NCBI RefSeq assembly: GCF_032268605.1
Contig: NZ_CP130318.1
Span: 2,576,001 to 2,640,000 of the forward strand
Direction of reading: 5' to 3'
DNA from: Paenibacillus aurantius
Lineage (GTDB): Bacteria; Bacillota; Bacilli; Paenibacillales; NBRC-103111
Length of the DNA: 64,000 nucleotides
Shown here: positions 23,811-32,461 of the stretch, in pieces
Layout of the letters: each line of letters opens with the position of its first letter
Numbering within the stretch: position 1 is the first letter of the stretch
Program-made: the position numbers and the translations under genes
Notes under the pieces: model-generated
What the model was told of the DNA's origin: nothing
What the model saw: the letters and a program-made list of their open reading frames with translations, nothing else
The model's database searches: none

Positions 23811-25475
23811 ATGAAGGCAGCCCCTAAACCATTAATGCTGTTAAACAATAGAACGGTCCTCCTTGAGACGGACCATCCCGAATACGAGACGATCCGAAGC
23901 CGACTGGCCCTGTTTGCCGACCTGGTCAAAAGCCCGGAGAATCTTCATACCTACCGGATCACGCCTTTTTCCTTATGGAGTGCGGCGGCGGCGGGGGTAC
24001 GGGAGGAAGACATACTCGGTCTTCTGGAGCAGTATGGTAAGTTTCGGGTACCCGACTCCGTCCGCAAGGAAATCACGGCCTACTACAGCCGTTACGGAAT
24101 GCTTCATCTGGAGAGGCAGGAAAGCCGGCTGCTGCTCGTTTCCAACAGCGCTGATTTCCTCGACCGGCTGGAAGCCAACCCCTCCCTGGGCGGAATGCTC
24201 ATCGGCCGCTGCTCCGCGGAAACCATCGAAATCAAGGAATCCGCGAGAGGGCTGCTTAAGAAGGAATTGACGCGGCTCGGCTATCCGGTCATCGATTACG
24301 CGGGCTTCCACGAAGGAGAAGCCTTGGATATTCGTCTTCAGACGGCCAACGCGAAAGGGGTTCCTTTCTCTCTTAGATCCTACCAAGCGGAAGCGGTCGA
24401 GGTGTTCTGCCGGACGGGAAGCCGTCATGGGGGAAGCGGAGTCGTGGTTCTTCCATGCGGAGCCGGCAAAACGGTCGTCGGGATCGGGGTGATGGCCCGG
24501 CTGAACTGCGCCACCTTAATTCTGACCACCAATGTGGCGTCGGTGCGCCAGTGGAGGAAGGAGATTCTGGAGAAGACGGGGGCCGGGGAGGACCAGATTG
24601 GGGAATATACAGGAGTCCGGAAGGAAGTCCGCCCCATTACCATTGCCACGTACCAGATTCTCACCCACCGCAAGTCGAAGGAAGGGGAATTTCCCCATAT
24701 GCATCTGTTTAACGAGCGGGATTGGGGGTTGATCATCTACGACGAGGTGCACCTGCTGCCCGCTCCGATCTTCCGCGTCACGGCAGACATCCAAGCAACC
24801 CGGCGGCTCGGTCTGACGGCCACACTGGTCAGGGAGGATGGCTGCGAAGAGGATGTCTACGCCCTGGTCGGTCCCAAGCAGTACGAGCTCCCCTGGAGGG
24901 AGCTGGAGGCAAAGGGCTGGATAGCCGAAGTGACCACGACGGAAGTCAGACTTCCGCTCAGCGAGAAGGCGAGAGCCGGGTATGAGAAGGCCGGTCCCCG
25001 GAGCCGTTACCGGCTCGCAGCCGAGAATCCCGACAAGCTCCAGGTGGTCCGGCAGCTGCTGAACCGGCATAAGGGCCTGCCTACCCTTATCATCGGCCAA
25101 TACCTGGACCAGCTCCGTCTGATCGCGGAGGCGACCGGGGCTCCTCTCATTACCGGAGCAACGGACCACGAGGAACGGGAGCGGCTGTACCGGTGTTTTC
25201 GAAGCGGGGAAGTGTCCCTTCTGGTGGTCTCCAAGGTAGCCAATTTTGCCGTGGATCTCCCGGAAGCCGCGGTAGCCATCCAAGTGTCCGGCAGCTACGG
25301 ATCTCGTCAGGAGGAGGCTCAGCGGCTCGGCCGTGTCCTCCGTCCGAAAGCCGGAGTGAACCGGGCATACTTCTATACGCTGGTCAGCCGGGAGACGAAC
25401 GAGCAGGAATTTGCCCTTAGGCGCCAGATGTTTCTGGTCGAACAGGGCTATCATTACCGGATTGTGGAATCGTAA
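23811..25475 (+). CDS. XPB/Ssl2-type DNA helicase (superfamily 2)
   Basis: 554-residue helicase related to eukaryotic/archaeal XPB. After a 190-residue N-terminal part come Walker A LPCGAGKTV, motif II YDEVHLL, SAT-like GLTATLVRED, then the second RecA fold with a VVSKVANFAVDLPEA segment and motif VI QEEAQRLGRVLRP. XPB enzymes unwind 3'-5' in repair or transcription. I start at ATG 23811 behind CGGAGG; upstream codons in frame lack a ribosome site. Only 18 bases separate it from its partner gene, so the two are surely one transcript. Confidence 0.85.
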   Translation: MKAAPKPLMLLNNRTVLLETDHPEYETIRSRLALFADLVKSPENLHTYRITPFSLWSAAAAGVREEDILGLLEQYGKFRVPDSVRKEITAYYSRYGMLHLERQESRLLLVSNSADFLDRLEANPSLGGMLIGRCSAETIEIKESARGLLKKELTRLGYPVIDYAGFHEGEALDIRLQTANAKGVPFSLRSYQAEAVEVFCRTGSRHGGSGVVVLPCGAGKTVVGIGVMARLNCATLILTTNVASVRQWRKEILEKTGAGEDQIGEYTGVRKEVRPITIATYQILTHRKSKEGEFPHMHLFNERDWGLIIYDEVHLLPAPIFRVTADIQATRRLGLTATLVREDGCEEDVYALVGPKQYELPWRELEAKGWIAEVTTTEVRLPLSEKARAGYEKAGPRSRYRLAAENPDKLQVVRQLLNRHKGLPTLIIGQYLDQLRLIAEATGAPLITGATDHEERERLYRCFRSGEVSLLVVSKVANFAVDLPEAAVAIQVSGSYGSRQEEAQRLGRVLRPKAGVNRAYFYTLVSRETNEQEFALRRQMFLVEQGYHYRIVES

Positions 25476-25493
25476 AACGGAGGCGGCTGGAAT

Positions 25494-27185
25494 ATGAACA
25501 ATAGCGATCAACAGGGGAACGGCCGTCCGGCCGTTCTTTATTCAGGGCTTCCCGCTCTGGCGAAGGACGTCGTGAGGATAATTGTGAGCTATTCGGCCTG
25601 CTGCCCGTTCGGAATAAGCCATCTGGAGGACTGGGCGGAGCGGGAGGGGCTGTCGGGGGCGGAGGCCGCGGCCGGCCTTGCGGTTCTTCGAAGAAGAGGC
25701 GCCGTCGGCTTCTTCCATGAACCCGGAACCGCTCCCTATCATATGCTTCCTAAGGAGCGCCTTGCCGAATGGCATCAAGTGCTTTTTCCGCGCCTTGACG
25801 AGGAGCCCATCTCCCCGCTGGACAGGGAAGAGCCCATCCTCTACCGGCCGCTGGCGGCGGTTCATGCCATGCTGCAGTTTCTATCCTATGTCTCGTGGGA
25901 GGACATCCGGCTTACGCAGGCGGGGCGATTCCCCCTCCGGGCCGGGAAGAGCCTGGAGAAACGGCTCGAGGGTTTCAGCCCTTACGGAAAAGACGGACGA
26001 ACAGATGCCGGGCCCGGAACGGGAGAACGGCTGATGGAGTGGGCCCAGGAGCTAGGGCTTCTAAAGGTGGTAGGGGGGCAGCTTCGTCTCGTCCCCCCCG
26101 CCTTGAAAGAATGGCTCGGTAAGAGGCCCTGTGTCAGGGATGAAGAGCTTCGCGGCATCTGGCTGGGGAAACAGCCGATCCGCAGCCCGCTGGAAGCCCA
26201 TCTGGCTGCCGCTGCCGAGAACGGTTCCGCCGGCTGTTCTTTCTCCGTCGATGATCTGGTCAAGAAGCTTAAAGCTTGGGGGATTCCGATTGACCAGGAG
26301 GACCCAACCCTATCCAGCTTCGAAAGCCAATGGCTTAAGCCGATGGCGGGCATGGGCTGGATGGAGCAGGCGGAGCGTCCGGATGGCACTATCTGCTTTC
26401 GCCGTTTGGCAGCAGAAGCGGCTGAAATAAATAGGCTGGAAGAACTAGAAGAGGAAGAGAAGGAAGCGGTCCGTTGGTATGTGCAGCCCGATCTGGAGGT
26501 TATTGTGCCTCCTGGTATCCCTCATGAGCTTCTATGGGAGCTCGAGCTGATGGCCCTCCGGGTCGGGAGCGATGATTGTCTGCTCTACCGGCTCACCCGG
26601 GAGACCTGGCTTCGCGCTTTAGCCGGCGGTCGTTCGGCGGAGAGGCTCATTCGTTTCCTGGACGGGCATGCCGTCTATGGACTCCCGGGTAATGTGGAGC
26701 TCATTCTGCGGGAGTGGGGGGAAGAGCAAGGCATTTCCAGCGGCACAGGCGGCGCCAGCCCACTTTATCTGGAGCTGGGCCGTGAAGGAGCGAGCAATCC
26801 CTGTTCTCTGCCGGAGCCAGCGGTTTCCCGGGGAGAAAAAGGACGCCGCACCCGGCCGTCCATCCGGAAGGCATCGGTCCAAGCTGTAGCGCCCTGGGCT
26901 CCGGAGTGGGAGGAGGAGAGGCATACCGTTCCCGCCATGTGGCTGAAAGAGTGCCGGCCCTATCATTTTAGTACGATGAAGGAGATGATCCGGCAGGCGG
27001 CCGAATGGAAGACGTTTCTTTACTTGAAAGACGCCGGAACCGCGCGAAAGGTCCTTCCCAAGAAGCTTCACGAAGAAAAAGGAAGATGGAGACTGGAAGC
27101 GCTGGAAGGCAATAGGATGGTCGTGATCCCGCAGAAAGAGACGCTCCAATTACAGATTCTGTTACCGGAAACAGGCGATTCGTGA
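25494..27185 (+). CDS. Partner protein of XPB helicase (helicase C-terminal-domain-3-like)
   Basis: 563 residues. The N-terminal half is a string of winged-helix-like segments; the stretch VQPDLEVIVPPGIPHELLWELELMA followed by YRLTRETWLRALAGG and LPGNVELILREWGEE is the signature of the Helicase_C_3/XPB-associated family. No Walker motif, so it is not itself a helicase. In mycobacteria and other bacteria a gene of this family stands beside XPB, which suggests a complex. A Pro/Arg-rich linker and an extra 90-residue tail end the protein. Confidence 0.7.
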   Translation: MNNSDQQGNGRPAVLYSGLPALAKDVVRIIVSYSACCPFGISHLEDWAEREGLSGAEAAAGLAVLRRRGAVGFFHEPGTAPYHMLPKERLAEWHQVLFPRLDEEPISPLDREEPILYRPLAAVHAMLQFLSYVSWEDIRLTQAGRFPLRAGKSLEKRLEGFSPYGKDGRTDAGPGTGERLMEWAQELGLLKVVGGQLRLVPPALKEWLGKRPCVRDEELRGIWLGKQPIRSPLEAHLAAAAENGSAGCSFSVDDLVKKLKAWGIPIDQEDPTLSSFESQWLKPMAGMGWMEQAERPDGTICFRRLAAEAAEINRLEELEEEEKEAVRWYVQPDLEVIVPPGIPHELLWELELMALRVGSDDCLLYRLTRETWLRALAGGRSAERLIRFLDGHAVYGLPGNVELILREWGEEQGISSGTGGASPLYLELGREGASNPCSLPEPAVSRGEKGRRTRPSIRKASVQAVAPWAPEWEEERHTVPAMWLKECRPYHFSTMKEMIRQAAEWKTFLYLKDAGTARKVLPKKLHEEKGRWRLEALEGNRMVVIPQKETLQLQILLPETGDS

Positions 27186-27191
27186 TATGAT
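27162..27191 (+). promoter_or_regulatory. Candidate ricF promoter
   Basis: TTACCG (27162-27167), 18-bp spacer, TATGAT (27186-27191) with TGA extension; it overlaps the end of the preceding gene. Confidence 0.5.
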
Positions 27192-27223
27192 AGAAGCAGT
27201 TTATAGGAAGGGAGAGTTGCTTC

Positions 27224-27679
27224 TTGAGCATCAAAGAAGCCGCCGCGCTCGACATGTCTTCCGTGCTGCTGCAGGCTTACGAGCTGGGAGATTTAATCAA
27301 TTCCTCCGCCGAGATGGCGGATTACTTATATTGGAAAGAACGGGTACAGAAGGATGAGGAGGCCCAGAAATTGATTGCCGGGTTCGCCCGCCTCAAAGAA
27401 AAGTTCGAGGAATGCGAACGGTTCGGTCACTTTCATCCGGATTATCATAAGGCTCTGGAGGAAGTTCAGCGCTGGCAGGAGAAGATGGAGGAGTGTGAGG
27501 CGCTGAGAAGGTATCAGCAGGCCGAGGGCGCCGTGGACAATCTTCTCTTCACCATCTCCAAAACCATCGCCCATGCCGTGTCCGATACCATCAAGGTACC
27601 GAGCAACAACCCGGGCGTGGAAAGCGGAGGCTGCAGCTCGGGAGGCTGCAGCGGAAACTGCAGCGGAAGCTGCGGATAA
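27224..27679 (+). CDS. ricF: RicF (YlbF), Y-complex subunit
   Basis: Subunit of the RicA-RicF-RicT complex, which in Bacillus carries iron-sulfur clusters and promotes RNase Y-dependent mRNA maturation, competence, sporulation and biofilm formation. The helical YlbF/YmcA body (ELGDLINSSAEMADYLYWKERVQKD...) is followed by a tail with four cysteines in the last 20 residues (GGCSSGGCSGNCSGSCG), the cluster-binding part. TTG start after AAGGGAGAG. The next gene, on the other strand, ends only five bases away with no terminator between. Confidence 0.88.
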   Translation: MSIKEAAALDMSSVLLQAYELGDLINSSAEMADYLYWKERVQKDEEAQKLIAGFARLKEKFEECERFGHFHPDYHKALEEVQRWQEKMEECEALRRYQQAEGAVDNLLFTISKTIAHAVSDTIKVPSNNPGVESGGCSSGGCSGNCSGSCG

Positions 27680-27684
27680 AGGAC

Positions 27685-28707
27685 TTAAGTCACGGGTGGA
27701 GGGGACGAAAGGCGAAAATCGGGAATGATTTCCCCGACCTTCGTCCCGCTCCAGTTGTGAAGGATGGGCCGGTGGAAGGAGCGGAGCTCTTTGCTTTCCT
27801 CTCCATCCAGCAGGCCGAGCTGGAGCAGCACCTCCATCACCGCCGGGTAAAGGGCGCGCAGGTTGCCGTCCTCGACCTTAACGGCGATGCCCAGTCCTTC
27901 CGCGGGAACCGTAAGGGCAAAGACGGCTTCGGCGCCCATTTTGCCGATGATGCGGCCCCCGGTCACTTCGGCTAGACGAGTGTCGAACCGTCCGGTTCCG
28001 GCGATCCCGAAAGGGAAAGCGCGTATGGCCCCGACAATTTGGCGGCAGGCCTCCGCCCTGGCGGCGCCGAGCGAATCCGGCCGGCCGAGCCGGGCATAAG
28101 CGGCTGCGAGATTAGACAGAGGCATGCCGAAGACGGGGACCCCGCAGCCGTCGGTTCCGAGGCGGATATCCGCCTCGGGCAGGCCGGCCATAACGCTAAC
28201 CGCTTTCAGCATAAGCTGCTGGACAGGATGCTGCGGGTCCATGTAATGCCCGGAGGAGACGTTCAGCAGCTGCGAAAGCGCCAGCATGCCGGTGTGCTTG
28301 CCGGAGCAGTTGTTGTGCAAGGCGGTCGGGGCCTTTCCCTCCTCGCGAAGGGCGTCCGCGGCCGGCTTGTAAAACGGCTCATGCGCCCCGCACTGAAGCA
28401 GGTCCCGGCTCATTCCCATTTTCTGCAGCAGGTTTTCCACAATGCGGACGTGAGCCGGTTCTCCGTTATGGGAAGCGCACAGGAGGGAAATTTCCTCCGG
28501 CGAGAAGGCTGTTCCCTCCGCGGCGGCTTTTTCCAGCACGGGAATGGCCAGAAGGGGCTTCGCGGACGATCGGGCAAAAGTAAAATGGGAAGGATCCCCG
28601 ACTTGATGCAGCACGGTTCCTTCCGTGTTCACCACGGCTGCCGCTCCCCGGTGAAGGCTTTCGGTATAGCCGCCCCGGGTGATTCTAACAATAGGCTCGG
28701 TTGGCAT
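27685..28707 (-). CDS. L-asparaginase II family protein
   Basis: 340 residues of the asparaginase II family, which is unrelated in sequence to the classic AnsA/AnsB enzymes. Characteristic stretches are SSAKPLLAIPVLE, CASHNGEPAHV, HNNCSGKHTGML and GTDGCGVPVFGMPL. Predicted to release ammonia from asparagine in the cytosol; no signal peptide. ATG 28707 has AGGAGG ten bases before it; codons further upstream overlap ylbG. It is inserted between ricF and ylbG, which are adjacent in Bacillus. Confidence 0.85.
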   Translation of the reverse strand: MPTEPIVRITRGGYTESLHRGAAAVVNTEGTVLHQVGDPSHFTFARSSAKPLLAIPVLEKAAAEGTAFSPEEISLLCASHNGEPAHVRIVENLLQKMGMSRDLLQCGAHEPFYKPAADALREEGKAPTALHNNCSGKHTGMLALSQLLNVSSGHYMDPQHPVQQLMLKAVSVMAGLPEADIRLGTDGCGVPVFGMPLSNLAAAYARLGRPDSLGAARAEACRQIVGAIRAFPFGIAGTGRFDTRLAEVTGGRIIGKMGAEAVFALTVPAEGLGIAVKVEDGNLRALYPAVMEVLLQLGLLDGEESKELRSFHRPILHNWSGTKVGEIIPDFRLSSPPPVT

Positions 28708-28740
28708 GACGGCCACCTCCTGAATTATTTTATTGTGGAA

Positions 28741-29019
28741 ATGAGGGATTGTTCTTTGTTTACCGAACGAAGCGGACTCATCGTGTGGGTCACGGATACG
28801 AAACCCGCCCGCAACCTGGAGCGTTACGGGACCGTTCATTATATCTCCAAGAAGATGCAGTACGTCGCCATGTACGTGCATGCCGATAAGCTGGAGGATA
28901 CGATGCGCAACCTTCAGAGACTTCCTTACGTCAAGAAGGTAGAGCGCTCATACCGAAATGAGATCAAGACGGAGTATACCAGTAACATGGCGGACAAGAC
29001 AAGATTTTACTCGCTATAA
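28741..29019 (+). CDS. ylbG: YlbG family protein (DUF2129)
   Basis: 92-residue cytosolic protein matching Bacillus YlbG: RSGLIVWVTDTKPARNLERYGTVHYISKKMQYVAMYV and LPYVKKVERSYR. Function unknown. ATG 28741 is the likely start (GTG 28735 is possible); the ribosome site is poor (GTGGAA), so translation may be weak. An apparent long N-terminal extension in this frame is only the antisense of the asparaginase gene. Confidence 0.8.
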   Translation: MRDCSLFTERSGLIVWVTDTKPARNLERYGTVHYISKKMQYVAMYVHADKLEDTMRNLQRLPYVKKVERSYRNEIKTEYTSNMADKTRFYSL

Positions 29020-29108
29020 AGGCTATTGGAAATATTTTAATTTTGAAGTAGAATATAGGTATCGCGAAGCATAGTCTTAAGTCCTGGTTTGTGAGGAGGG
29101 GTCGTGGC

Positions 29109-29546
29109 ATGAGAGACAAGATTATGGACAGATGGAGCACCTACGAACCGTTTTATGTGAATCTTGCCGACAAGAAGATTGCGGACATCGTCATCACAAA
29201 CCATGCTCGAATGCGGTGGAGCGACCGGATCGAGGGGACCAAGACAGGCTTCGAGGACATTTGCGCGTTTCTGTGGGAGAAGCTGAAGGACGGCAAGGTC
29301 GATCCTTATTACCGTAACGAACAGGACGTCTATCTGATCGATGAGGATCTCGTCATGGTGGCGGAATTCGCCGTCATCGAGAACGAGACCGATATAGCGG
29401 GCAATCCGCTGCACAAGATGATCGTAGTCACCTTCCTCGGCCGCATGTCCGAAACGATAGAGCTCCGGGACCTTAAGTCCTATTATTCCTGGCTGCGGCA
29501 TTCGCGCCGGATGACCCTGATCAAGAACAGCCGCAAGCGCCGCTGA
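29109..29546 (+). CDS. Unrecognised 146-residue protein
   Basis: I do not recognise the family. The protein is soluble, with a mixed alpha/beta pattern: IADIVITNHARMRWSDRIEG, then YRNEQDVYLIDEDLVMVAEFAVIEN, then MIVVTFLGRMSETIELRDLKSYYSWLRHSRR and a strongly basic C-terminus (RRMTLIKNSRKRR) that could touch nucleic acid. ATG 29109 has GGAGGGG nine bases before it. Own terminator behind it. The HARxRWxxR segment faintly recalls small RNase-toxin-like folds, but there is no antitoxin-like neighbour. Confidence 0.7.
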   Translation: MRDKIMDRWSTYEPFYVNLADKKIADIVITNHARMRWSDRIEGTKTGFEDICAFLWEKLKDGKVDPYYRNEQDVYLIDEDLVMVAEFAVIENETDIAGNPLHKMIVVTFLGRMSETIELRDLKSYYSWLRHSRRMTLIKNSRKRR

Positions 29547-29559
29547 CCCATAAACGAAC

Positions 29560-29595
29560 AAAGCATGCATTTTCCTCGAAATGTATGCTTTTTTA
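29560..29595 (+). terminator. Terminator
   Basis: Stem AAAGCATGCATTT/AAATGTATGCTTT (one G-T pair), 6-base loop, TTTTTT. Confidence 0.8.
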
Positions 29596-29686
29596 TTTGC
29601 CCTAGGTTAAGGAAGACACGTAAAACCCTTGAGAAGGAATTCCTATGGCCCGGGGGAACCGGGGTTCAAGGAACCAGGCCGGTTTG

Positions 29687-29695
29687 TGATATAAT
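29687..29695 (+). promoter_or_regulatory. Extended -10 promoter of the LysR gene
   Basis: TGATATAAT, a perfect hexamer with TGn; the -35 area is poor. A 10-bp palindrome AGGAATTCCT lies at 29635-29644. Confidence 0.55.
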
Positions 29696-29723
29696 GGGGG
29701 AGCGAAAGGAAGGCGTTCACGCG

Positions 29724-30635
29724 ATGGCGTTAAATTTTCATCAGCTGCATATTTTTTTCACCGTGGCGGAGAAGGGAAGCTTCTCAAGCGCGGCGCAAGC
29801 CTTACATATGACCCAGCCGGCCGTAACCATGCAGATCCAATCCCTGGAGGATCACTTCGGGACCAAGATGTTTCTCCGTTCGACCAAAAAAATCGAATTG
29901 ACGGAAGCGGGCCGGACGCTTCTTCCTTACGCCAAGCGGAGCATGGACCTCATGATCGAGACGGAACGGGAAATGTCCCGCTATACGCACATGCTGGAGG
30001 GGCGTCTGCAGCTGGGGGCCAGCCTGACGGTGGGAGAATACATCCTGCCTCGTCTGCTCGGGCCTTTCAATAAGGAATTCCCGCATATCTCCGTTTCCAT
30101 GAAGGTAATTAACACGACGCAGATCGTAGAGGAAATTCTGTCCCATCAGCTGAATTTCGGTCTTGTGGAGGCCCCGGTCAGCCATCCGGATTTCCATGTG
30201 GAAGCGGTGCTTAACGATGAGCTGAAATTGATTCTTCCGGCCGGCCATGAGCTCCTCAAGAAAGAAGCCATCACCATTGACGACGCCCTTCAATATCCCT
30301 TCATCCTGAGGGAGCAGGGGTCCGGGACCCGTTCGGTCATGCAGGAGGAGTTCCAGCGTCAAGGCTACGATGCCTCCACAATGAAGATTGTGATGGAGCT
30401 GGGGAGCACCGGGGCGATCAAATCCGCGGTGGAAGCCCATTTGGGGCTGTCCATCCTCTCCCAATCCTCGATCAAGCACGAAGCGGCCCTGAGCCTTCTT
30501 CATGCCCGAAGCATCGAAGGAATCCGCTTTACCCGAAGCTTCTATTCGATTTACTTAAAATCCACCCTTCTGCCCATTTCGGCGGTTACCTTCCTGACCT
30601 TCATGAGGGAACGCGAACTCGCCCAATGGCTGTAA
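29724..30635 (+). CDS. LysR-family transcriptional regulator
   Basis: 303 residues: winged HTH at 1-60 (FHQLHIFFTVAEKGSFSSAA, ALHMTQPAVTMQIQSLE) and a periplasmic-binding-like effector domain. The effector part (GEYILPRLLGPFNKEFPHISV, REQGSGTRSVMQEEF, GAIKSAVEAHLGLSILS) is close to the CysL/YwfK-type regulators of sulfur assimilation, but the ligand cannot be told. No obvious target gene is adjacent; the PHP gene follows by 25 bases in the same direction and may be co-transcribed. Confidence 0.85.
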   Translation: MALNFHQLHIFFTVAEKGSFSSAAQALHMTQPAVTMQIQSLEDHFGTKMFLRSTKKIELTEAGRTLLPYAKRSMDLMIETEREMSRYTHMLEGRLQLGASLTVGEYILPRLLGPFNKEFPHISVSMKVINTTQIVEEILSHQLNFGLVEAPVSHPDFHVEAVLNDELKLILPAGHELLKKEAITIDDALQYPFILREQGSGTRSVMQEEFQRQGYDASTMKIVMELGSTGAIKSAVEAHLGLSILSQSSIKHEAALSLLHARSIEGIRFTRSFYSIYLKSTLLPISAVTFLTFMRERELAQWL

Positions 30636-30660
30636 CCTTAATTGGATAAGGAGCGTCCGG

Positions 30661-31521
30661 ATGACGAACCCAAGAGCTGATTTACATACCCATACGAAGG
30701 CTTCCGACGGCCTTCATTCTCCTGCGGAGAACGTAAGAATGGCCAAAGAGAACGGACTGGCCGGTGTGGCGATCACCGATCACGATACGGTAGCCGGTAT
30801 TCCCGAGGCCATGGAAGAAGGAAATCGCCTGGGCATTACGGTGATCCCCGGCGTCGAGATCAGCACCGCTGCGGGCGGGCAGGATATCCACGTCCTGGGC
30901 TACTTTATGAATACGGAAGATCCCGTCTTTCTCGAACGGCTGAAGAGCCTGCGGGACGTCCGGGAGAACCGCAACCGGCTCTTAATCGAGCGGCTTCGCG
31001 AGCTGGGCGTGGACATTACCATGGAAGCGGTAATCGCGAACATGTCCAAGGAGCTTAAGCCGGATGAAACCGTGGGACGGCCGCATTTTGCCGAATTTCT
31101 CACGGCCCGCGGGTATGCGTCCGACATGAAGGATGCGTTTGACCGGTACCTGGGCAAAGACGGGGCCGCCTACATAAGTCCTATGCGCATTCCTCCGTCC
31201 GAGGCGGTACGCTGGATCCATGAAGCGGGCGGCTGTGCCGTCCTGGCCCATCCGGGCTTGTACGGTCAGGATGACCTCATTCCCGAGCTCGCCCAGGCGG
31301 GATTGGACGGACTGGAAGTGTTCCATTCCGACCACTCGGCCGAAGACGAAGAAAGATATGCCGGGTTGGCGAATCGTCATCATTTGTTCGTTACCGGCGG
31401 GTCCGATTTTCACGGCTCCCGGGGCGGCAGCGTATTTCATGGACCAATCGGTTCCCGCAGCATACCTATAAAGGGTATCGAAACTATGAAAAAGAGGAGC
31501 CACTTCTATGAAAATTCGTAA
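30661..31521 (+). CDS. PHP-domain phosphoesterase
   Basis: 286-residue polymerase-and-histidinol-phosphatase fold, similar to YciV/TrpH-type enzymes that hydrolyse 3',5'-nucleoside bisphosphates or RNA 5' ends. Metal motifs: DLHTHTKASDG, ITDHDTV, PGVEIS, HPG (AVLAHPGLYG), HSDH and GSDFHG. AAGGAG precedes the ATG. The last 14 bases overlap galU, so translation of the two is probably coupled. Confidence 0.87.
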   Translation: MTNPRADLHTHTKASDGLHSPAENVRMAKENGLAGVAITDHDTVAGIPEAMEEGNRLGITVIPGVEISTAAGGQDIHVLGYFMNTEDPVFLERLKSLRDVRENRNRLLIERLRELGVDITMEAVIANMSKELKPDETVGRPHFAEFLTARGYASDMKDAFDRYLGKDGAAYISPMRIPPSEAVRWIHEAGGCAVLAHPGLYGQDDLIPELAQAGLDGLEVFHSDHSAEDEERYAGLANRHHLFVTGGSDFHGSRGGSVFHGPIGSRSIPIKGIETMKKRSHFYENS

Positions 31522-32368
31522 AGCCATCATTCCGGCAGCCGGCCTCGGCACCCGTTTCCTGCCTGCCACCAAGGCACAGCCGAAAGAAATGCTTCCGATC
31601 GTGGACAAACCGGCGATCCAATATATTGTCGAGGAAGCGATAGAGTCCGGGGTGGAGGACATCATTATTGTTACCGGCCGCAACAAGCGGGCGATTGAGG
31701 ATCATTTTGACAAGAATGTTGAGCTGGAGACCATGCTCGAAGAAAAGGGCAGCCGGGAGCTGCTTCAGATCGTTCAGACGGTGTCCAATCTGGTGGACGT
31801 CCATTACATCCGGCAGAAGCAGCCGCTCGGGCTCGGACATGCCGTTTACTGCGCCCGCAAGTTCATCGGGGAGGAGCCATTCGCCCTGCTGCTCGGGGAT
31901 GATATCATCGACTCCAAGCCTCCGTGTCTGAAGCAGATGATCGATCTTTATGAGCAGGCGTCGACCTCGGTCATCGCCGTTCAGGAGGTTCCCTGGGAAG
32001 ATGTGAACAAATACGGCATCATCTCGTTGTCGCAGGACAACCGGATCGGGGATTTGATCGAGAAGCCGGAGCGCGAATCGGCTCCGTCCAACCTTGCGGT
32101 GATCGGACGCTATGTGATCGAGCCTGAGATTTTCTCCATTCTGGAGAAGCAGGAGCCCGGCCGCGGCGGGGAAATCCAGCTGACGGACGCCCTCCGCGTG
32201 ATGAACCGGAACAAGCCGATGGCCGCTTATTTGCAGCAGGGTCGGCGGTTTGACGTGGGGGATAAGCAGGGCTACATCGAGGCGACGATTGAGTTTGCCC
32301 TGGCCCGTCCCGAGCTCCAAGGGCATTTGAAGGAGTATTTGCGCCAATTGGTTCAGTCCTGGGAGTAA
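31508..32368 (+). CDS. galU: UTP-glucose-1-phosphate uridylyltransferase
   Basis: Makes UDP-glucose for glycolipids, teichoic-acid glucosylation and exopolysaccharide. Motifs: PAAGLGTRFLPATKAQPKEMLP (nucleotide and metal loop), LGDDIID, and the EIQLTDALR sequence. 286 residues, the same type as Bacillus GtaB. Its product is the donor for the glycosyltransferase at the right edge of the window. Ribosome site AGAGGAG inside the PHP gene. Confidence 0.93.
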   Translation: MKIRKAIIPAAGLGTRFLPATKAQPKEMLPIVDKPAIQYIVEEAIESGVEDIIIVTGRNKRAIEDHFDKNVELETMLEEKGSRELLQIVQTVSNLVDVHYIRQKQPLGLGHAVYCARKFIGEEPFALLLGDDIIDSKPPCLKQMIDLYEQASTSVIAVQEVPWEDVNKYGIISLSQDNRIGDLIEKPERESAPSNLAVIGRYVIEPEIFSILEKQEPGRGGEIQLTDALRVMNRNKPMAAYLQQGRRFDVGDKQGYIEATIEFALARPELQGHLKEYLRQLVQSWE

Positions 32369-32376
32369 CGATTCAG

Positions 32377-32392
32377 TTGTATAATCTTTGTA
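32377..32392. promoter_or_regulatory. -10 element overlapped by two 11-bp-spaced TnTACA repeats
   Basis: On the + strand TATAAT (32380-32385) is a perfect -10. On the minus strand the same bases read TTTACA and TATACA with first T to first T exactly 11 bp, matching the TnTACA repeat and 11-bp spacing of the Thermus CarH operator as I recall it. A third, degenerate copy (ACTATA) lies 11 bp further at 32399-32405. Confidence 0.5.
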
Positions 32393-32461
32393 AATGGTTT
32401 ATAGTTCTGGTAGGGCCATTCTGCGATGGTTCCATAGTCACGTTTATGGGGGTGTCCTACC

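Noticed and set aside
28039-28740. N-terminal extension of YlbG
   Set aside because: It is the complement of the asparaginase gene, with no similarity to YlbG family N-termini.
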